DNA of 31,011 nt from a virus, in IMG/VR virus record IMGVR_UViG_3300013099_000057, positions 1-31,011 of that record; one strand, 5' to 3'. The notes under the pieces are model-generated. The model saw only the letters and a program-made list of their open reading frames with translations, did no database searches and had not been told where the DNA came from. The position numbers and the translations under genes were made by a program. Each line of letters opens with the position of its first letter. Positions within the stretch are counted from its first letter, which is position 1. Positions 8,401-17,534 of this stretch are shown here, in pieces.

Positions 8401-11400
8401 GGTCGGTGAGTTCGCTGGCAAGGACCCCGACATGGTGAAGCTCGCAGACATGATGGGGTACGAGGCCCGCTGGGATGCTCCTGGCTCGGCCATGCCTGGC
8501 ATGCGCTCGTCTGTCAACATGGACATGTTCACTGGTGAGCTGCTTGGCAAGAACGCCTCCAGGTTCGTCGATGAACTCGTGAAGGCAGCCGAGGAGGGTC
8601 CGGCGAGGGTTGACAAGATTCTCGACTACTTCTCCGGTCAGGGAATCCCCATTGACCTCGCCACACGCCGCCGCATCATCAATGCGAAGTCGTCAGATGC
8701 GATGACCCGTGCGCTGGCCCACTGGGTTGGCTCTGGTCCTGGCAAGGTGGTGCTGCCTCACTTCGGTATGGCGACGAGGTTCGGCAAGATGTCGGGTACT
8801 GGACTCGTGTCGAAGGTGACCTCACAGCCAGGCGTTGCCCGCCGCTTGTCCTCGATGCTTCCGACCAAGGAAGTGAACCTGGTCGAGGACCCCAGCCGTG
8901 CATACGAAACCCTCAACCGCATCCTCCCGAACTACGACGTTATCCGTGGGAGCGACGAGGCGGCAGAGGGAATCGAGTACGTCATCAAGGGCGAGAAGGT
9001 GACGACCCGCAAGATTGAGGACATCATGGACGACATGAGGCACCTCGAACCAGGGAACCGCACCCAGGCGTACAAGGTCATGGGTGACTACGCCGAGTAC
9101 ATCTTCGCAAAGGCCATGGACTCCTCTGGTGGTGACGCTGACCTCGCAAAGGCAGCGACCCGCTTCTGGGAGGAAGTTGGCTCCATGCACTCGTACGACG
9201 TTGGGCGCACCGGCATCACTGGTGTTGCCAGTGGACCTGGTGACTCAGCGAAGATATTCTCCAACGAAATCTTCTTCCCTGGTCCGCAGTACACCTCGCA
9301 GGCATGGTCCGGTGCGGTGGCATTCCCTGACCCGAAGACCGCTAAGAGGGTGATGAACAACTCAGACATCTTCGGGAAGACGGCGAACTTCCTCTCCTCG
9401 AAGACGGTCACGACAGAGGCGGGCAGGAAGCTCGTTGACAGGACTGGCTACCTGTGGGCGACCGGAGCAATGAACAACATCTGGAAGCCGCTCGTCCTCC
9501 TGCGTGGTGCATGGACATTCCGCATCATGCTCGATGACCAGATGCGTGTGGCCGCAGAGGGACTGGATTCGGTGTTCTCGAACCCAATGGCTCTCATTGG
9601 GTATGCGCTCTCCAGGACAGACGACTTCCGTTCTGCCTACGCCAAGGGCTTCGTTGACGTTCACGGTGTCAAGTTCGACATCAACGACATCGACGCACTG
9701 GCCCACGGTCACTTCTACAAGTCAGCCATGATGGAGCTTCCTGACGCATCGGTTGGTCCGATGGCGTTCGGGCACAAGCAGTGGGTGATGACCAAGAAGG
9801 GGCAGGCCGGATACAACGAAGGTCTGTCCACGAACCTCACACAGATGGCGGGCGACCCGCTGATGGTGCGTATGGCTGGGTCCAGCGCAGAGAACCGTGT
9901 CGATGATGCGGTGCAGTGGCTCCAGGGCAAGGGAGGCCCGCCTGGGTCCGTGCAGTCCGAGTTCGGTGTCAAGCAGCGCTTGGCTATGGCCGAGTTGTAT
10001 GTGAAGGACCCCGAGCTGTCGGCCAAGATTTCCCAGGGCGACCCGTACACGCTCAAGAAGCTGATGGAGCAGCAGGACGGGAACCTGCACCACGGTACCG
10101 GAGGCTTCGTGCTCGAAGACGACGGGTACGGGAACTGGCGCTACTTCGAGGACCGCAGTCAGGTCTACAACAACCCCGATGTCATCCCGAACCCCAAGCC
10201 GAAGAAGCCGATGGCTGACGGGACCATCGAGTCAACGCTCGTGGTCCATCAGCGTGGCGACGACGAGCTACTGGCTGTCATCAGTGACGGGCAGGGTCCG
10301 ATGAGCGGCCCGCTCCTCAACAAGAAGAAGGTCCGTGCCGACGACCCGACAGAGGTGGGAATCCCCACGACCGCTGGATACGACGAGTTCAAGACACTGG
10401 TCGGCAGCAAGGTCGAGGGTTCGGAGCTGTACCCGTCGAAGATGGGCACGCCGAACAGCGATGCCATCCCGAAGAGCGTTGGCCCCATCGACAAGGCAGA
10501 GCAGGTCAAGAACGGGTTCTTCTCGTTCTTCATGGGCAAGCCGTCCGACTGGCTCTCACGCTCCCCTGTCTTCAAGCAGGCGTACTGGCGCTCGATGGGC
10601 GAGCGGCTTCCGTTCATGGACGACGTAACTAGAGCTTCTGTACTGAAGCGTGCCCGTCAGGCCAACGTCGAGAAGGACATCCTGAAGATTGAGAGGGGTC
10701 AGACCAAGCTCTACGGCAGCATGTACGACGAGGTGGGTGGGCAAATCACTGACCTCGACCAGCTCGACGAGTACGGCAAGGCCGCTGGACTCGCCCAGGT
10801 GGAGGCAACGCTGTTCGACCTCTCGAACAAGAAGAACATCAGCGACTCGCTGAACCTCATCATGCCGTTCGCTGAGGCGTGGGGTGAGTTCATCTCCCGC
10901 TGGTCGAGGCTCATGGTGACCGGCGACAGGAATGTGCAGAACGTAAACCGGCTGCGTCAGGGCGTGAACGGACTCAGGCAGTCCGACCCGTTCGACATGG
11001 ACGGGAACCAGGGCTTCTTTCACGAGAACGACTTCGGCCAAGAGGTGTTCTCGTATCCCGCCTTCCTCACGAAGGGGACGATGGCGGTCCACAACGTCAT
11101 GAACAACCTGCCGGTCATGAACAAGATGCTCGGCCCCGACGTTGACCCGTCGATGGCCGACAACATTGATGTGACCGCATCGGTCGAGTCCCTGAACTTC
11201 GCTGCCGGTGTCATCCCTGGATTCGGGCCTGTCTTCCAGACCGCTGCAAAGGCAGTACTCCCGATGGACGACCCGTCATGGGACTGGGTGAGCAACATCG
11301 TCATGCCGTTCGGTACGGCAGGCGGCGCTGGTGCCTCCCTACTCCCTGCATGGGCGAAGCGCATGGCATCGGCCCACGGCTCCGACGACCCCGCACTCCA

Positions 11401-12478
11401 GGCGACCTACACCTCCACGGTGCAGGATGTCATGCGGACCATGATGAACGATGGTGAGTTCGCTGGCTTCAGCACTGGTGAGGAGTTCAACGCCAAGGCA
11501 GCCGAGGCCGAGGAGCGTGCCAAGGCACTGCTCATGGTGCGTGCTGCGTCTACGTTCTGGATGCCCAGCTCCCCGTCCTACACCTTCCAGAAGGAAGACA
11601 AGAATGGGTTGCTCCACTCGTACTCCTCGCTCGGCCAGGCGTATCGGGAAATCCTGTACGGCGAGGCCCAGGCGAACGACACGATGGCCTTCGACATCTT
11701 CTTGGAGCGGTACGGGTATCTCCCGACCGCATTCACAGACCCACGCTCCTACGTCATTGAGCCACACTCTCTGACAAAGGAGGGCGGGGTATTCGAGCGC
11801 AACAACATGGAGCTGTTCGAGAGGTACCCAGGCACGGCGATGTTCATTGACCCGAATGTGGGCATGCCGATAGAGGAAGCAACCTACGACCATGCTGCGT
11901 ACATCGGGCAACTCGCCCGCTCGGAGCGTGAGCAGTGGACCGCAGAGCAGATGAGCTACCTGGCTGACGACCAGCTCGGTGACATCTGGTGGGACCACGC
12001 AAACGAACTCGTTGCGAAGATGGAGCCTGCGGTGCGTGACGCTTCGCTCGCTCAGACACGCATGGAGATTCAGGCGGCACACCCGCTCTGGAACCAGCCG
12101 ATACCTGGCAAGTCGCAGGGCATCACGAACCAGCAACAGATGGCAGAAGTCAATCGCTGGATGGGGGACCCGTCAGTGACTGGCACACCGATAGCCAAGG
12201 CGACCGCCGAGTACCTGAACCTCCGCAGTCAGATACTCGCCGCAAACGAGAAGTACCTTGGGTCCACAACCATCAGTGGTTCGGAAGGTGACATCGCAGT
12301 CTACGGGCGTAAGGCACTCCGTGACCTGGCCGGTCAGCTTGAGGGTTTGTACCCCGAGTTCGGTCCATTGTGGCGCAACGTCTACGCCTCCGAGGTGTCG
12401 ATGGACCACGATGGGTACGACAAGGCTGAGTTTGAGCTGTACGGTGACAACATATTCGCAGAGACATTGGGAGTTTGA
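5492..12478 (+). CDS. Giant virion protein, probable internal/ejected protein (2328 aa)
   Basis: At 2328 residues this is by far the largest product here. It lies between portal and the wall-degrading proteins. It has a helical N-terminus, Gly/Trp-rich segments, a possible ADP-ribosyltransferase-like stretch (about 470-600) and a small beta module (about 685-760: YALKKVGSKWAIFDDAGNP then TLTEAEAQAKKL). Long helical regions follow. Amphipathic or hydrophobic stretches lie near 310-345, 1320-1350 (NNIWKPLVLLRGAWTFRIML) and 1895-1960. I see no lysozyme or transglycosylase motif. ATG 5492 overlaps the upstream stop (ATGA); the frame is open back to 5462 but would run further into the preceding gene. 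Large size, absence of tape-measure character and absence of other tail-tube genes suggest an internal protein that forms a DNA-ejection conduit. The coding call is secure; the role is inference. Confidence 0.85.
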   Translation: MTAFRTQAQTNFLTYARNRGFRNQAAFHAQATPAIAQNMVNYAELYPNNSSTLGLALATAGVPASDPMVADVAMTELNNRQVLGPIDEAGGGWFDTLARGVDEFLIDPIKGTVRWGMMGMMAPYEMTIGGTGVRMAGGGTWEEQQPFLTQSLGDVMSDPGGTISSLWKEATTADEQQAEMHRSGELQYTSNQGGGWFPQSELDPTVQGSVNEQMAQLESELNQLDISENERYKRMLEAAPAMWDTASATALQRGLGSPMTQQGYADRESILFAVPQLTTGDKFYTPYSPGRFAAATVFEPGTTSFNIASGIGDFASQVVLDPMNFAGAAWAKAGVRGATVAGKQAKFTKTMNQIRSGAINAPYSDVATGVAHAGGPAANWGADAAKLSMPGLEDVGKVATDTPLTTKLGQPAIVPNVAEEAIPVVDQADEAMNVIGSVVPGYDFMMPFQDESAAMIDNLKMQVGPETMTGRRPTSVEVPLVSGFNRGSLLRAEEYVFTGGPRGSEGVFRSGGLTNDPIRAHQYATVAESKEAGSGVVYVYRRSDLPDNMQEMMEKGDIEQYVAHGEDALYQGEEIGQSAGFYRGTEGESFGHVATVDVADFGPMVDAEKLAFDTLPPSATPGPKALPVGGQRGLPAPADVAIHMGAPEPAARAKPWWLSPEESARRMPGATDPPEWAIEAYRRAHQGIIDTEVVTSRVGAGHYVIGGPEGGVQNYALKKVGSKWAIFDDAGNPVEGIGSGYRTLTEAEAQAKKLMKFEARDPMLGGEAMDDFVEHYDDLWMDEGGSIPFFASSQNPASRTDGDLRHLMGSKPRMNTKVEKPGENSNAMVRVFGKTIDTSKGGGEIPEAARNILKRAGKLDKNGYKGFGDKLLDKIPEELYEWMRKNGYGKIKVAQADGTSKVIVLDDFVGGSSKDPLGRVWFDDGKKPIQDLPIGQKGPSPDDMNGYLDWMYDLSRSAIGAEDPMTGAKMVGEFAGKDPDMVKLADMMGYEARWDAPGSAMPGMRSSVNMDMFTGELLGKNASRFVDELVKAAEEGPARVDKILDYFSGQGIPIDLATRRRIINAKSSDAMTRALAHWVGSGPGKVVLPHFGMATRFGKMSGTGLVSKVTSQPGVARRLSSMLPTKEVNLVEDPSRAYETLNRILPNYDVIRGSDEAAEGIEYVIKGEKVTTRKIEDIMDDMRHLEPGNRTQAYKVMGDYAEYIFAKAMDSSGGDADLAKAATRFWEEVGSMHSYDVGRTGITGVASGPGDSAKIFSNEIFFPGPQYTSQAWSGAVAFPDPKTAKRVMNNSDIFGKTANFLSSKTVTTEAGRKLVDRTGYLWATGAMNNIWKPLVLLRGAWTFRIMLDDQMRVAAEGLDSVFSNPMALIGYALSRTDDFRSAYAKGFVDVHGVKFDINDIDALAHGHFYKSAMMELPDASVGPMAFGHKQWVMTKKGQAGYNEGLSTNLTQMAGDPLMVRMAGSSAENRVDDAVQWLQGKGGPPGSVQSEFGVKQRLAMAELYVKDPELSAKISQGDPYTLKKLMEQQDGNLHHGTGGFVLEDDGYGNWRYFEDRSQVYNNPDVIPNPKPKKPMADGTIESTLVVHQRGDDELLAVISDGQGPMSGPLLNKKKVRADDPTEVGIPTTAGYDEFKTLVGSKVEGSELYPSKMGTPNSDAIPKSVGPIDKAEQVKNGFFSFFMGKPSDWLSRSPVFKQAYWRSMGERLPFMDDVTRASVLKRARQANVEKDILKIERGQTKLYGSMYDEVGGQITDLDQLDEYGKAAGLAQVEATLFDLSNKKNISDSLNLIMPFAEAWGEFISRWSRLMVTGDRNVQNVNRLRQGVNGLRQSDPFDMDGNQGFFHENDFGQEVFSYPAFLTKGTMAVHNVMNNLPVMNKMLGPDVDPSMADNIDVTASVESLNFAAGVIPGFGPVFQTAAKAVLPMDDPSWDWVSNIVMPFGTAGGAGASLLPAWAKRMASAHGSDDPALQATYTSTVQDVMRTMMNDGEFAGFSTGEEFNAKAAEAEERAKALLMVRAASTFWMPSSPSYTFQKEDKNGLLHSYSSLGQAYREILYGEAQANDTMAFDIFLERYGYLPTAFTDPRSYVIEPHSLTKEGGVFERNNMELFERYPGTAMFIDPNVGMPIEEATYDHAAYIGQLARSEREQWTAEQMSYLADDQLGDIWWDHANELVAKMEPAVRDASLAQTRMEIQAAHPLWNQPIPGKSQGITNQQQMAEVNRWMGDPSVTGTPIAKATAEYLNLRSQILAANEKYLGSTTISGSEGDIAVYGRKALRDLAGQLEGLYPEFGPLWRNVYASEVSMDHDGYDKAEFELYGDNIFAETLGV

Positions 12479-12479
12479 C

Positions 12480-14246
12480 ATGGCAATGAGGGACAAGGTT
12501 CTTGATACGCTCGTTGAAGAGGGTGTGATTAGCAGAAAGCAAGCTAAGGCCATCGAGGAGCGGACCACCCCCGACTCAACCAAGAACGACGTTCTCGCTC
12601 GTGTCGCTGGTGAGTTCGACATCGAACCACAGACGATTATCGACGCACTCGCTGATACGGCAGTCGCCATCGCGGAAAGCGAAGAAGAGATTGAACCCAG
12701 GTTGCCTTCCTTCGGTGAACGAATGGGTGGTGTTGGCGAATGGGTTGGTGACGTAGCCGACAACATCACTTCGGTTGACGAAGGCGAGCAGGCGAGGGCT
12801 GAGTACAGGCAGAGGTTCATTGATGCCATAGATGATGCCGAAGAAGCTGGCACCATCACGGAAGACCAGGCGACAAAGTGGCGCAAAGAGGCCAAGTGGT
12901 CTGGAATCGAAGGTGAGAAGGTAGCGGAGGCGTACGAGGAGTTCATTGAGGCCGTACCCCAAGGAAGTGTGGATGACCTCAAAGCCGCAAACCGTGCGGT
13001 AGTTCAACCAGGGCACGAATATCTCCCCAGTTCGGAACGAGCACGGCTTGAGACTGAGCGTTCATCGTTTACTGCTGATGTGGCTGCATCACAGCTCAGC
13101 CCATCAACATGGGACGACATGCTCGACCAGGCCGGACTCATCAACGTCGATGAGGACGGCACGGTTCAGCGAGCAACCGAGGCAGCCCACATCGGGCCAG
13201 GGTGGTTCGTTGACCCAGCGACCGGACAGGTTTACTCACAGGCCGAGGTGGACTCGTACCGTGATGACATCGTTCGTGCGACCACAGAGGGTGTTGACCC
13301 GAACGTGGCTGGCTCTGCCGCTGCGAGGCTCGAAGAGGCCATCTCCATCCCGTACTACCGGAAGCCGGACCTGATGGGTGGCCTTGGCGACTACGGTCGT
13401 GCCGGAAGAATGTTGGAGATTTCTGGCCGTGACCCTGGCACTGGGCGCACCGTTGCCGGAAGGCCACAGATGCCAGGCGAAGACCTCCAGATTCCAACAC
13501 TGCTCCCTGACGACCCGTGGGAGATTCCGCTCTACGACTACCAGACCGGCCAGGCCCAGTTCATGTGGGCCAACATGTCAGTCGAGGAGCGTGACCGCTG
13601 GACGAACGACATGCTCAAGAATGGCTCCCTCGACCCTGACGAGGTATCCTCTGGCAGCATCAATGCCACGAGTCCGTACGCCATGCCTCAGATTGAGGTG
13701 CTAGAGCGGGCCATGTACCAGTCGGTCTATCACCAGGTGAACCTGCGTGAGGGGCTGAAGATTGATGGCACTGAGGTGGCTCGCATCCGTGCTGCCCAGT
13801 CCAGGGCAAACGCAGTGGCACGGGCCTTCTCAATCCCCGCATCCCTTCGTGAGATACCTGGAGACAAGACCCTCGCTCAAGAAGCGAAGGACAGATTCTC
13901 TCGAGTTCTCGGTCGTGAGGTGCTCGATGACGAGCTGACCGGATTGGTCGGTGAGCTGAAGGGGTACTACGAGGACTCCACCCAGGAGAAGATTGCTCTC
14001 TCGCTCGCCGCATTCAATGGCGACAACCAGGGACTACTCACTGGTGCCCAGCTCCAGCAGATTGAGGACCCAGGCGCAGCCACCTCCTACGACATCGAAG
14101 AGAAGTGGTCGTCAGAGATTGACCTCAACAACCGGAGGGAGTCGAACGCCGATTCCTTCTCACGCATCCTCAACGCAACGATGGGTGGACAGGTATCCGT
14201 AGCGAACAGAACAGCCGCAGGCGGCGTGAGTCAGATAGCGAGGTAG
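12480..14246 (+). CDS. Large helical virion protein, putative second ejection protein (588 aa)
   Basis: The 588-residue product begins with a helical bundle-like region (residues about 1-60: VLDTLVEEGVISRKQAKAI, then VLARVAGEFDIEPQTIIDAL). This loosely recalls the N-terminal helical domains of GspE-type ATPases, but no ATPase motif follows. Acidic helical stretches and a middle region with DWDDMLDQAG-like helices come next. The C-terminal 100 residues are again helical, ending in Ser/Ala-rich sequence. The open frame continues upstream to 12258, overlapping the giant gene. I place the start at ATG 12480, 1 nt after that gene's stop, with GGAG at 12469-12472 as ribosome-binding site. No enzyme motif is visible. 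Position between the giant protein and the M23 peptidase suggests a structural partner in the ejection apparatus. Confidence 0.8.
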   Translation: MAMRDKVLDTLVEEGVISRKQAKAIEERTTPDSTKNDVLARVAGEFDIEPQTIIDALADTAVAIAESEEEIEPRLPSFGERMGGVGEWVGDVADNITSVDEGEQARAEYRQRFIDAIDDAEEAGTITEDQATKWRKEAKWSGIEGEKVAEAYEEFIEAVPQGSVDDLKAANRAVVQPGHEYLPSSERARLETERSSFTADVAASQLSPSTWDDMLDQAGLINVDEDGTVQRATEAAHIGPGWFVDPATGQVYSQAEVDSYRDDIVRATTEGVDPNVAGSAAARLEEAISIPYYRKPDLMGGLGDYGRAGRMLEISGRDPGTGRTVAGRPQMPGEDLQIPTLLPDDPWEIPLYDYQTGQAQFMWANMSVEERDRWTNDMLKNGSLDPDEVSSGSINATSPYAMPQIEVLERAMYQSVYHQVNLREGLKIDGTEVARIRAAQSRANAVARAFSIPASLREIPGDKTLAQEAKDRFSRVLGREVLDDELTGLVGELKGYYEDSTQEKIALSLAAFNGDNQGLLTGAQLQQIEDPGAATSYDIEEKWSSEIDLNNRRESNADSFSRILNATMGGQVSVANRTAAGGVSQIAR

Positions 14247-14249
14247 AGA

Positions 14250-15041
14250 ATGGCTAACTGGATATTCCCCGTCGTAGGAGCGACCGAGTGGAGCGGCGGC
14301 TCGTGGATGCCGTACCAACAGAACCACCGTGGTCGCACCCATGCGGCTGTAGACATCTATGCGTCGAAGGGTTCACCCATCATCGCATCGGTGTCTGGCA
14401 CGGTGAAGAACTTCGGCACCGGCAACATCGGTGGGAACTGGATTCAGGTCCAGGGCAGTGACGGCAACGTGTACTACTACGCCCACATGAACTCGGCCAC
14501 GAAACTCAAGAAGGGTGCGAAGGTTGTACCTGGCACCACGCTCGGGTCCGTCGGCAACACTGGGTCTGCAAAGACGACCAAGCCACACGTTCACTTCTCC
14601 GTGAAGCGCAACGGCAAGGCCATCAGCCCCGTGGACATGCTTCGTGGTGGACTCGTGATGCCCAACGTCGGCAAGGCGCAGGGTGACGATGACATGACGA
14701 GGCCAGGCAGTACGAACGAGGACGGGACGACTGACCCGTACGCAGAGCTGAGAAAACAGGGGTTGCCAGACAGCGAGCCTGGTGACTACGACTCAGCCCC
14801 TCCCCCCTGGATTGCTCAGCTCGAAGAGTATCGAATGACGCTCGGCCAGCAACAGCAGCAACCGCAGCCCGTCAAGGAGCGTGCCCGTGCTCGCCTTCAC
14901 AAGACACTCATGGGAATGAGCGACATGGTGAGGTCGCAAGGGTTCGACACTGGCGCTGGCATGCCCGACACCGGCATCGAGGGAGTGGACGACGATACAG
15001 GACTAGCAGATGTCGGAAGAGAAGGGGTGGCCCGTGCTTAG
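14250..15041 (+). CDS. M23-family peptidoglycan endopeptidase (virion-associated)
   Basis: This 263-aa protein has a complete LytM/M23 metallopeptidase domain over residues about 1-135. The zinc ligands are H31 and D35 (RTHAAVDIYA) and H115, with H113 in PHVHFSV; a further active-site histidine, H79, lies in YYYAHM. Such enzymes cut peptide cross-bridges of peptidoglycan. The remaining 125 residues are acidic, Gln-rich (QQQQQPQP) and probably a flexible linker that ends in a helical segment. There is no signal peptide. The start ATG 14250 lies 3 nt after the upstream stop with GAGG just before it. Because it is embedded among virion genes, far from the endolysin, it is more likely a particle-borne enzyme that opens the wall during entry than a lysis enzyme. 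Confidence 0.9.
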   Translation: MANWIFPVVGATEWSGGSWMPYQQNHRGRTHAAVDIYASKGSPIIASVSGTVKNFGTGNIGGNWIQVQGSDGNVYYYAHMNSATKLKKGAKVVPGTTLGSVGNTGSAKTTKPHVHFSVKRNGKAISPVDMLRGGLVMPNVGKAQGDDDMTRPGSTNEDGTTDPYAELRKQGLPDSEPGDYDSAPPPWIAQLEEYRMTLGQQQQQPQPVKERARARLHKTLMGMSDMVRSQGFDTGAGMPDTGIEGVDDDTGLADVGREGVARA

Positions 15042-16452
15042 AAGAGGTTCGAGCGGAGATGAGGTAAAGGCGCTCCAAGAGAAGCTGAACGCCAGCGGTG
15101 CTGGTATCAGCGTCGATGGTGTCTTCGGTCCCGCAACAGAGGCAGCCCTTCGTGCGTACCAGGAGTCCCACGACCTCACGGTTGATGGCATCGCTGGTCC
15201 GAACACGTTGGGCGCACTGGCTGGCAACACCCCAGTAGTGGGCACCACCACGACATCCGACCCTGGTAACCCAGCCGACGATGCTCGTGGCTCTGAGCTG
15301 ATTGCGCCTGGCGAAGCTCGCCTCTGGCTGAACTCCGACACTGGCGAGTACTGGATTGTCTACACGGTCCCGCCCGTCACACTGGAGGACGGCACCGCTT
15401 CAGGTGAGTCCTACTACTCGTGGCGCATCGAGTCGGACGAAGACCTGGAGGCACTGGTTGGCCCCGACAAGACAGCCACCCCCGCATTCACTGGCACCAA
15501 CGCAGATTTCCAGACCCGTGGTGTTGTTGACTTGGGAAGGTTCTCTGAAGTCATCATCATGGACATGGAGGACGACCCCTTCGACACCTGGGCAGATGAC
15601 TACGCACGGGTGGCTGAGTTCGCACCATGGAAGCTCGACGATGACTGGGTAGAGCGTGCCGTCGAAATCATGTTCGAGCGTGAGGACGGCATCATGCGTC
15701 CCGAGGACCTGTGGGGCACACAGTGGTGGAAGGACCACAATCCGCAGGAACGGCTCTGGATGGAGACATTCGAGTCCGACCCCGCCGCTGCCCAACAGCA
15801 GATTGACGACAACCGAGACAACATGAGGGTGCAGCTCGCCAACGCTGGCATCGACAACGCATCGGAGGCGCTGGTCAACTGGATGTCCGACCGGACCACC
15901 ATGGGCACCTGGTCCATCACGAAGCTGACATCACAGGTCAAGGCGCTCTCTGACCCAGGCTCCGTGGACACCATTGATGATGAGCTGTTCCAGTTTCTAG
16001 CAAACAACGACATGGAGCTGGACACCACCCGCAAGGGTGAGGACACGGTGCGCAACTTGCTCAGCACTTGGCTCGGCCCGACGTTCGGTGACTGGTCGGA
16101 GACTGACATCGCCGCCAAGGCATCTCAGCTCCGCAACAACCCTGACGGCGAGATTGAGTTCGTGGAGTTCCTGAAGGACCAGCGCATGGCGATGTTCCCT
16201 GCCTACTCCGACAGGAACATCACCTACACCGCAGCGATGCAGCCATGGAAGACCTACGCCCAGTCGATGTGGGGTGTGCCGGTGGACGAGACAGACGAGA
16301 AGTTCCAAGAGATTGTGCAGATGAACGACCCAGTTGAGGCATCCAAGATGGCCCGCTCTATCGGGTTCGAGCGGGGCTACGACAAGGTTGTGAACGAGAT
16401 GACCGCAGGCATTGGGTCAGGAATGAACAAGAACGTGCGAGGTGCGGTCTGA
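15010..16452 (+). CDS. Peptidoglycan-binding-domain virion protein (480 aa)
   Basis: Residues about 7-70 form a PG_binding_1 domain: PVLRRGSSGDEVKALQEKL, then DGVFGPATEAALRAYQ and DGIAGPNTLGAL, the usual three-helix cell-wall-binding repeat. The remaining 400 residues hold no recognised domain. They are acidic, with alternating beta (about 95-150) and helical segments. The ATG start at 15010 overlaps the M23 gene by 32 nt. An alternative GTG at 15034, behind GAAGAGAAGGGG, would shorten the overlap to 8 nt but trims the domain edge (GWP). The product probably anchors the neighbouring M23 enzyme or the ejection complex on the wall; no catalytic residues are visible. The stop overlaps the next ATG (TGATG). 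Confidence 0.85.
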   Translation: MSEEKGWPVLRRGSSGDEVKALQEKLNASGAGISVDGVFGPATEAALRAYQESHDLTVDGIAGPNTLGALAGNTPVVGTTTTSDPGNPADDARGSELIAPGEARLWLNSDTGEYWIVYTVPPVTLEDGTASGESYYSWRIESDEDLEALVGPDKTATPAFTGTNADFQTRGVVDLGRFSEVIIMDMEDDPFDTWADDYARVAEFAPWKLDDDWVERAVEIMFEREDGIMRPEDLWGTQWWKDHNPQERLWMETFESDPAAAQQQIDDNRDNMRVQLANAGIDNASEALVNWMSDRTTMGTWSITKLTSQVKALSDPGSVDTIDDELFQFLANNDMELDTTRKGEDTVRNLLSTWLGPTFGDWSETDIAAKASQLRNNPDGEIEFVEFLKDQRMAMFPAYSDRNITYTAAMQPWKTYAQSMWGVPVDETDEKFQEIVQMNDPVEASKMARSIGFERGYDKVVNEMTAGIGSGMNKNVRGAV

Positions 16453-17522
16453 TGTATACGGCGCAACAGGTACTCGACCTATTCAAGGAGACAGGCACCG
16501 ACATCTACTTCGGTGCCCAGGATGGCGAGTCGGCCATTCAGCGAGCACAGCGCATCGCTGGTGAGCTGAACTCCGGTCGCAGCATGGACAACCTCATGAC
16601 CTCCCTTGAGGGGATTCGGATGAGGGGTGGCACCTACGTCATGTCCGATGCCGAGCGTGCCGAAGAGAAGGCCGAGGCCGACAAGACACTGACCGCACAG
16701 GAGCAGCGTCGTGAGCTGAGTCTGACCTACGGCTGGCTGCCTGACGAGGCCATCGAGCTGTATATCGGTGAGTACATCGAGTCGGGGAACTCCGACGCAG
16801 CGTGGGCTGTCATCCGGCAGGACTCACGTTACGAGCAGTGGTTCCCTGGCAACCTGACCGAGGATGGACGGGTGCGCTACTCGGAGGCGCAGTACGGTCA
16901 GGTCATTGCGTCGTATGACGATGTGTTCCGCAGTGTTGGCCTCAACCCCGACCTGTTCAAGGGCAACTACGGCGACCTGATTTCTGGCGATGTGTCCCCC
17001 GAGGAGCTGGAGATGAATCGCATCCAGCCCATGTACCGACGCATCGTTGAGGGGTCAACTCCCATCAAGGAGTGGTACTCGAATGAGTACGGCATCGAGA
17101 TGACGACCGAAGCGCTGCTCGCCGCAGCCATTGACCCATCCATCGGGTCGGAGATTCTCACTGGTCAAATCTCACTGGCTGAGATTGGTGGTGAGGCCGG
17201 TGAGTCCGGTTTCGACATCGACCAAGCCTTCGCCACCAGACTCTACGAGGCTGGCATGGACAGGGACTCGGCTGACAGGATGTTCCAGAAGGCCGACCAG
17301 TTCCTTCCAGTGCTCAACACGCTGGCGGCACGCCACGCCGATGCGGACGACGAGTTCGACCTGAATGAGTTCGTGGCTGCCGACCTGTTCGGTGACCCAG
17401 CGCAGCGCACACGCATGAATCGACTACTTGCGCAAGAGCGCTCGTCCTTCACGCAGAGCGCTGAACGTGACTACTTGAGGGACGAGAGAACAGGTGGAGT
17501 TGCAGGTTTGGCAGTCACCTGA
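16452..17522 (+). CDS. Helical virion protein of the ejection module (356 aa)
   Basis: I do not recognise a family. The 356-residue product is acidic and strongly helical (AEEKAEADKTLTAQEQRREL near 70-90), with Tyr/Trp-rich segments in the middle (DDVFRSVGLNPDLFKGNYGD) and a helical C-terminus. It has no membrane span or enzymatic motif. The start ATG overlaps the upstream stop (TGATG). The TGA stop at 17520-17522 forms part of a candidate extended -10 promoter for the capsid genes. It is the last gene before that leader, so it closes the block that begins with the giant protein. Co-transcription with the peptidoglycan-binding gene suggests it is another internal or tail-associated component. 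Confidence 0.78.
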   Translation: MYTAQQVLDLFKETGTDIYFGAQDGESAIQRAQRIAGELNSGRSMDNLMTSLEGIRMRGGTYVMSDAERAEEKAEADKTLTAQEQRRELSLTYGWLPDEAIELYIGEYIESGNSDAAWAVIRQDSRYEQWFPGNLTEDGRVRYSEAQYGQVIASYDDVFRSVGLNPDLFKGNYGDLISGDVSPEELEMNRIQPMYRRIVEGSTPIKEWYSNEYGIEMTTEALLAAAIDPSIGSEILTGQISLAEIGGEAGESGFDIDQAFATRLYEAGMDRDSADRMFQKADQFLPVLNTLAARHADADDEFDLNEFVAADLFGDPAQRTRMNRLLAQERSSFTQSAERDYLRDERTGGVAGLAVT

Positions 17523-17528
17523 TATAGT
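17500..17528 (+). promoter_or_regulatory. Candidate extended -10 promoter for scaffold/capsid genes
   Basis: TATAGT at 17523-17528 is one base from the sigma-70-type -10 consensus and is preceded by TGA, giving the extended -10 pattern TGnTATAGT. A partial -35, TTGCAG (17500-17505), lies exactly 17 bp upstream. The TG comes from the stop codon of the preceding gene. Predicted initiation is near 17534-17536, just before a stable stem. This is the only substantial gap in the + strand structural genes, and the most abundant virion protein follows, which makes a dedicated promoter plausible. Confidence 0.45.
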
Positions 17529-17534
17529 CCTGGA

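Noticed and set aside
12258-12479. Longer N-terminus for the 588-aa protein (start at 12258)
   Set aside because: It would overlap the giant gene by over 200 nt, while ATG 12480 has GGAG upstream and abuts that gene's stop.
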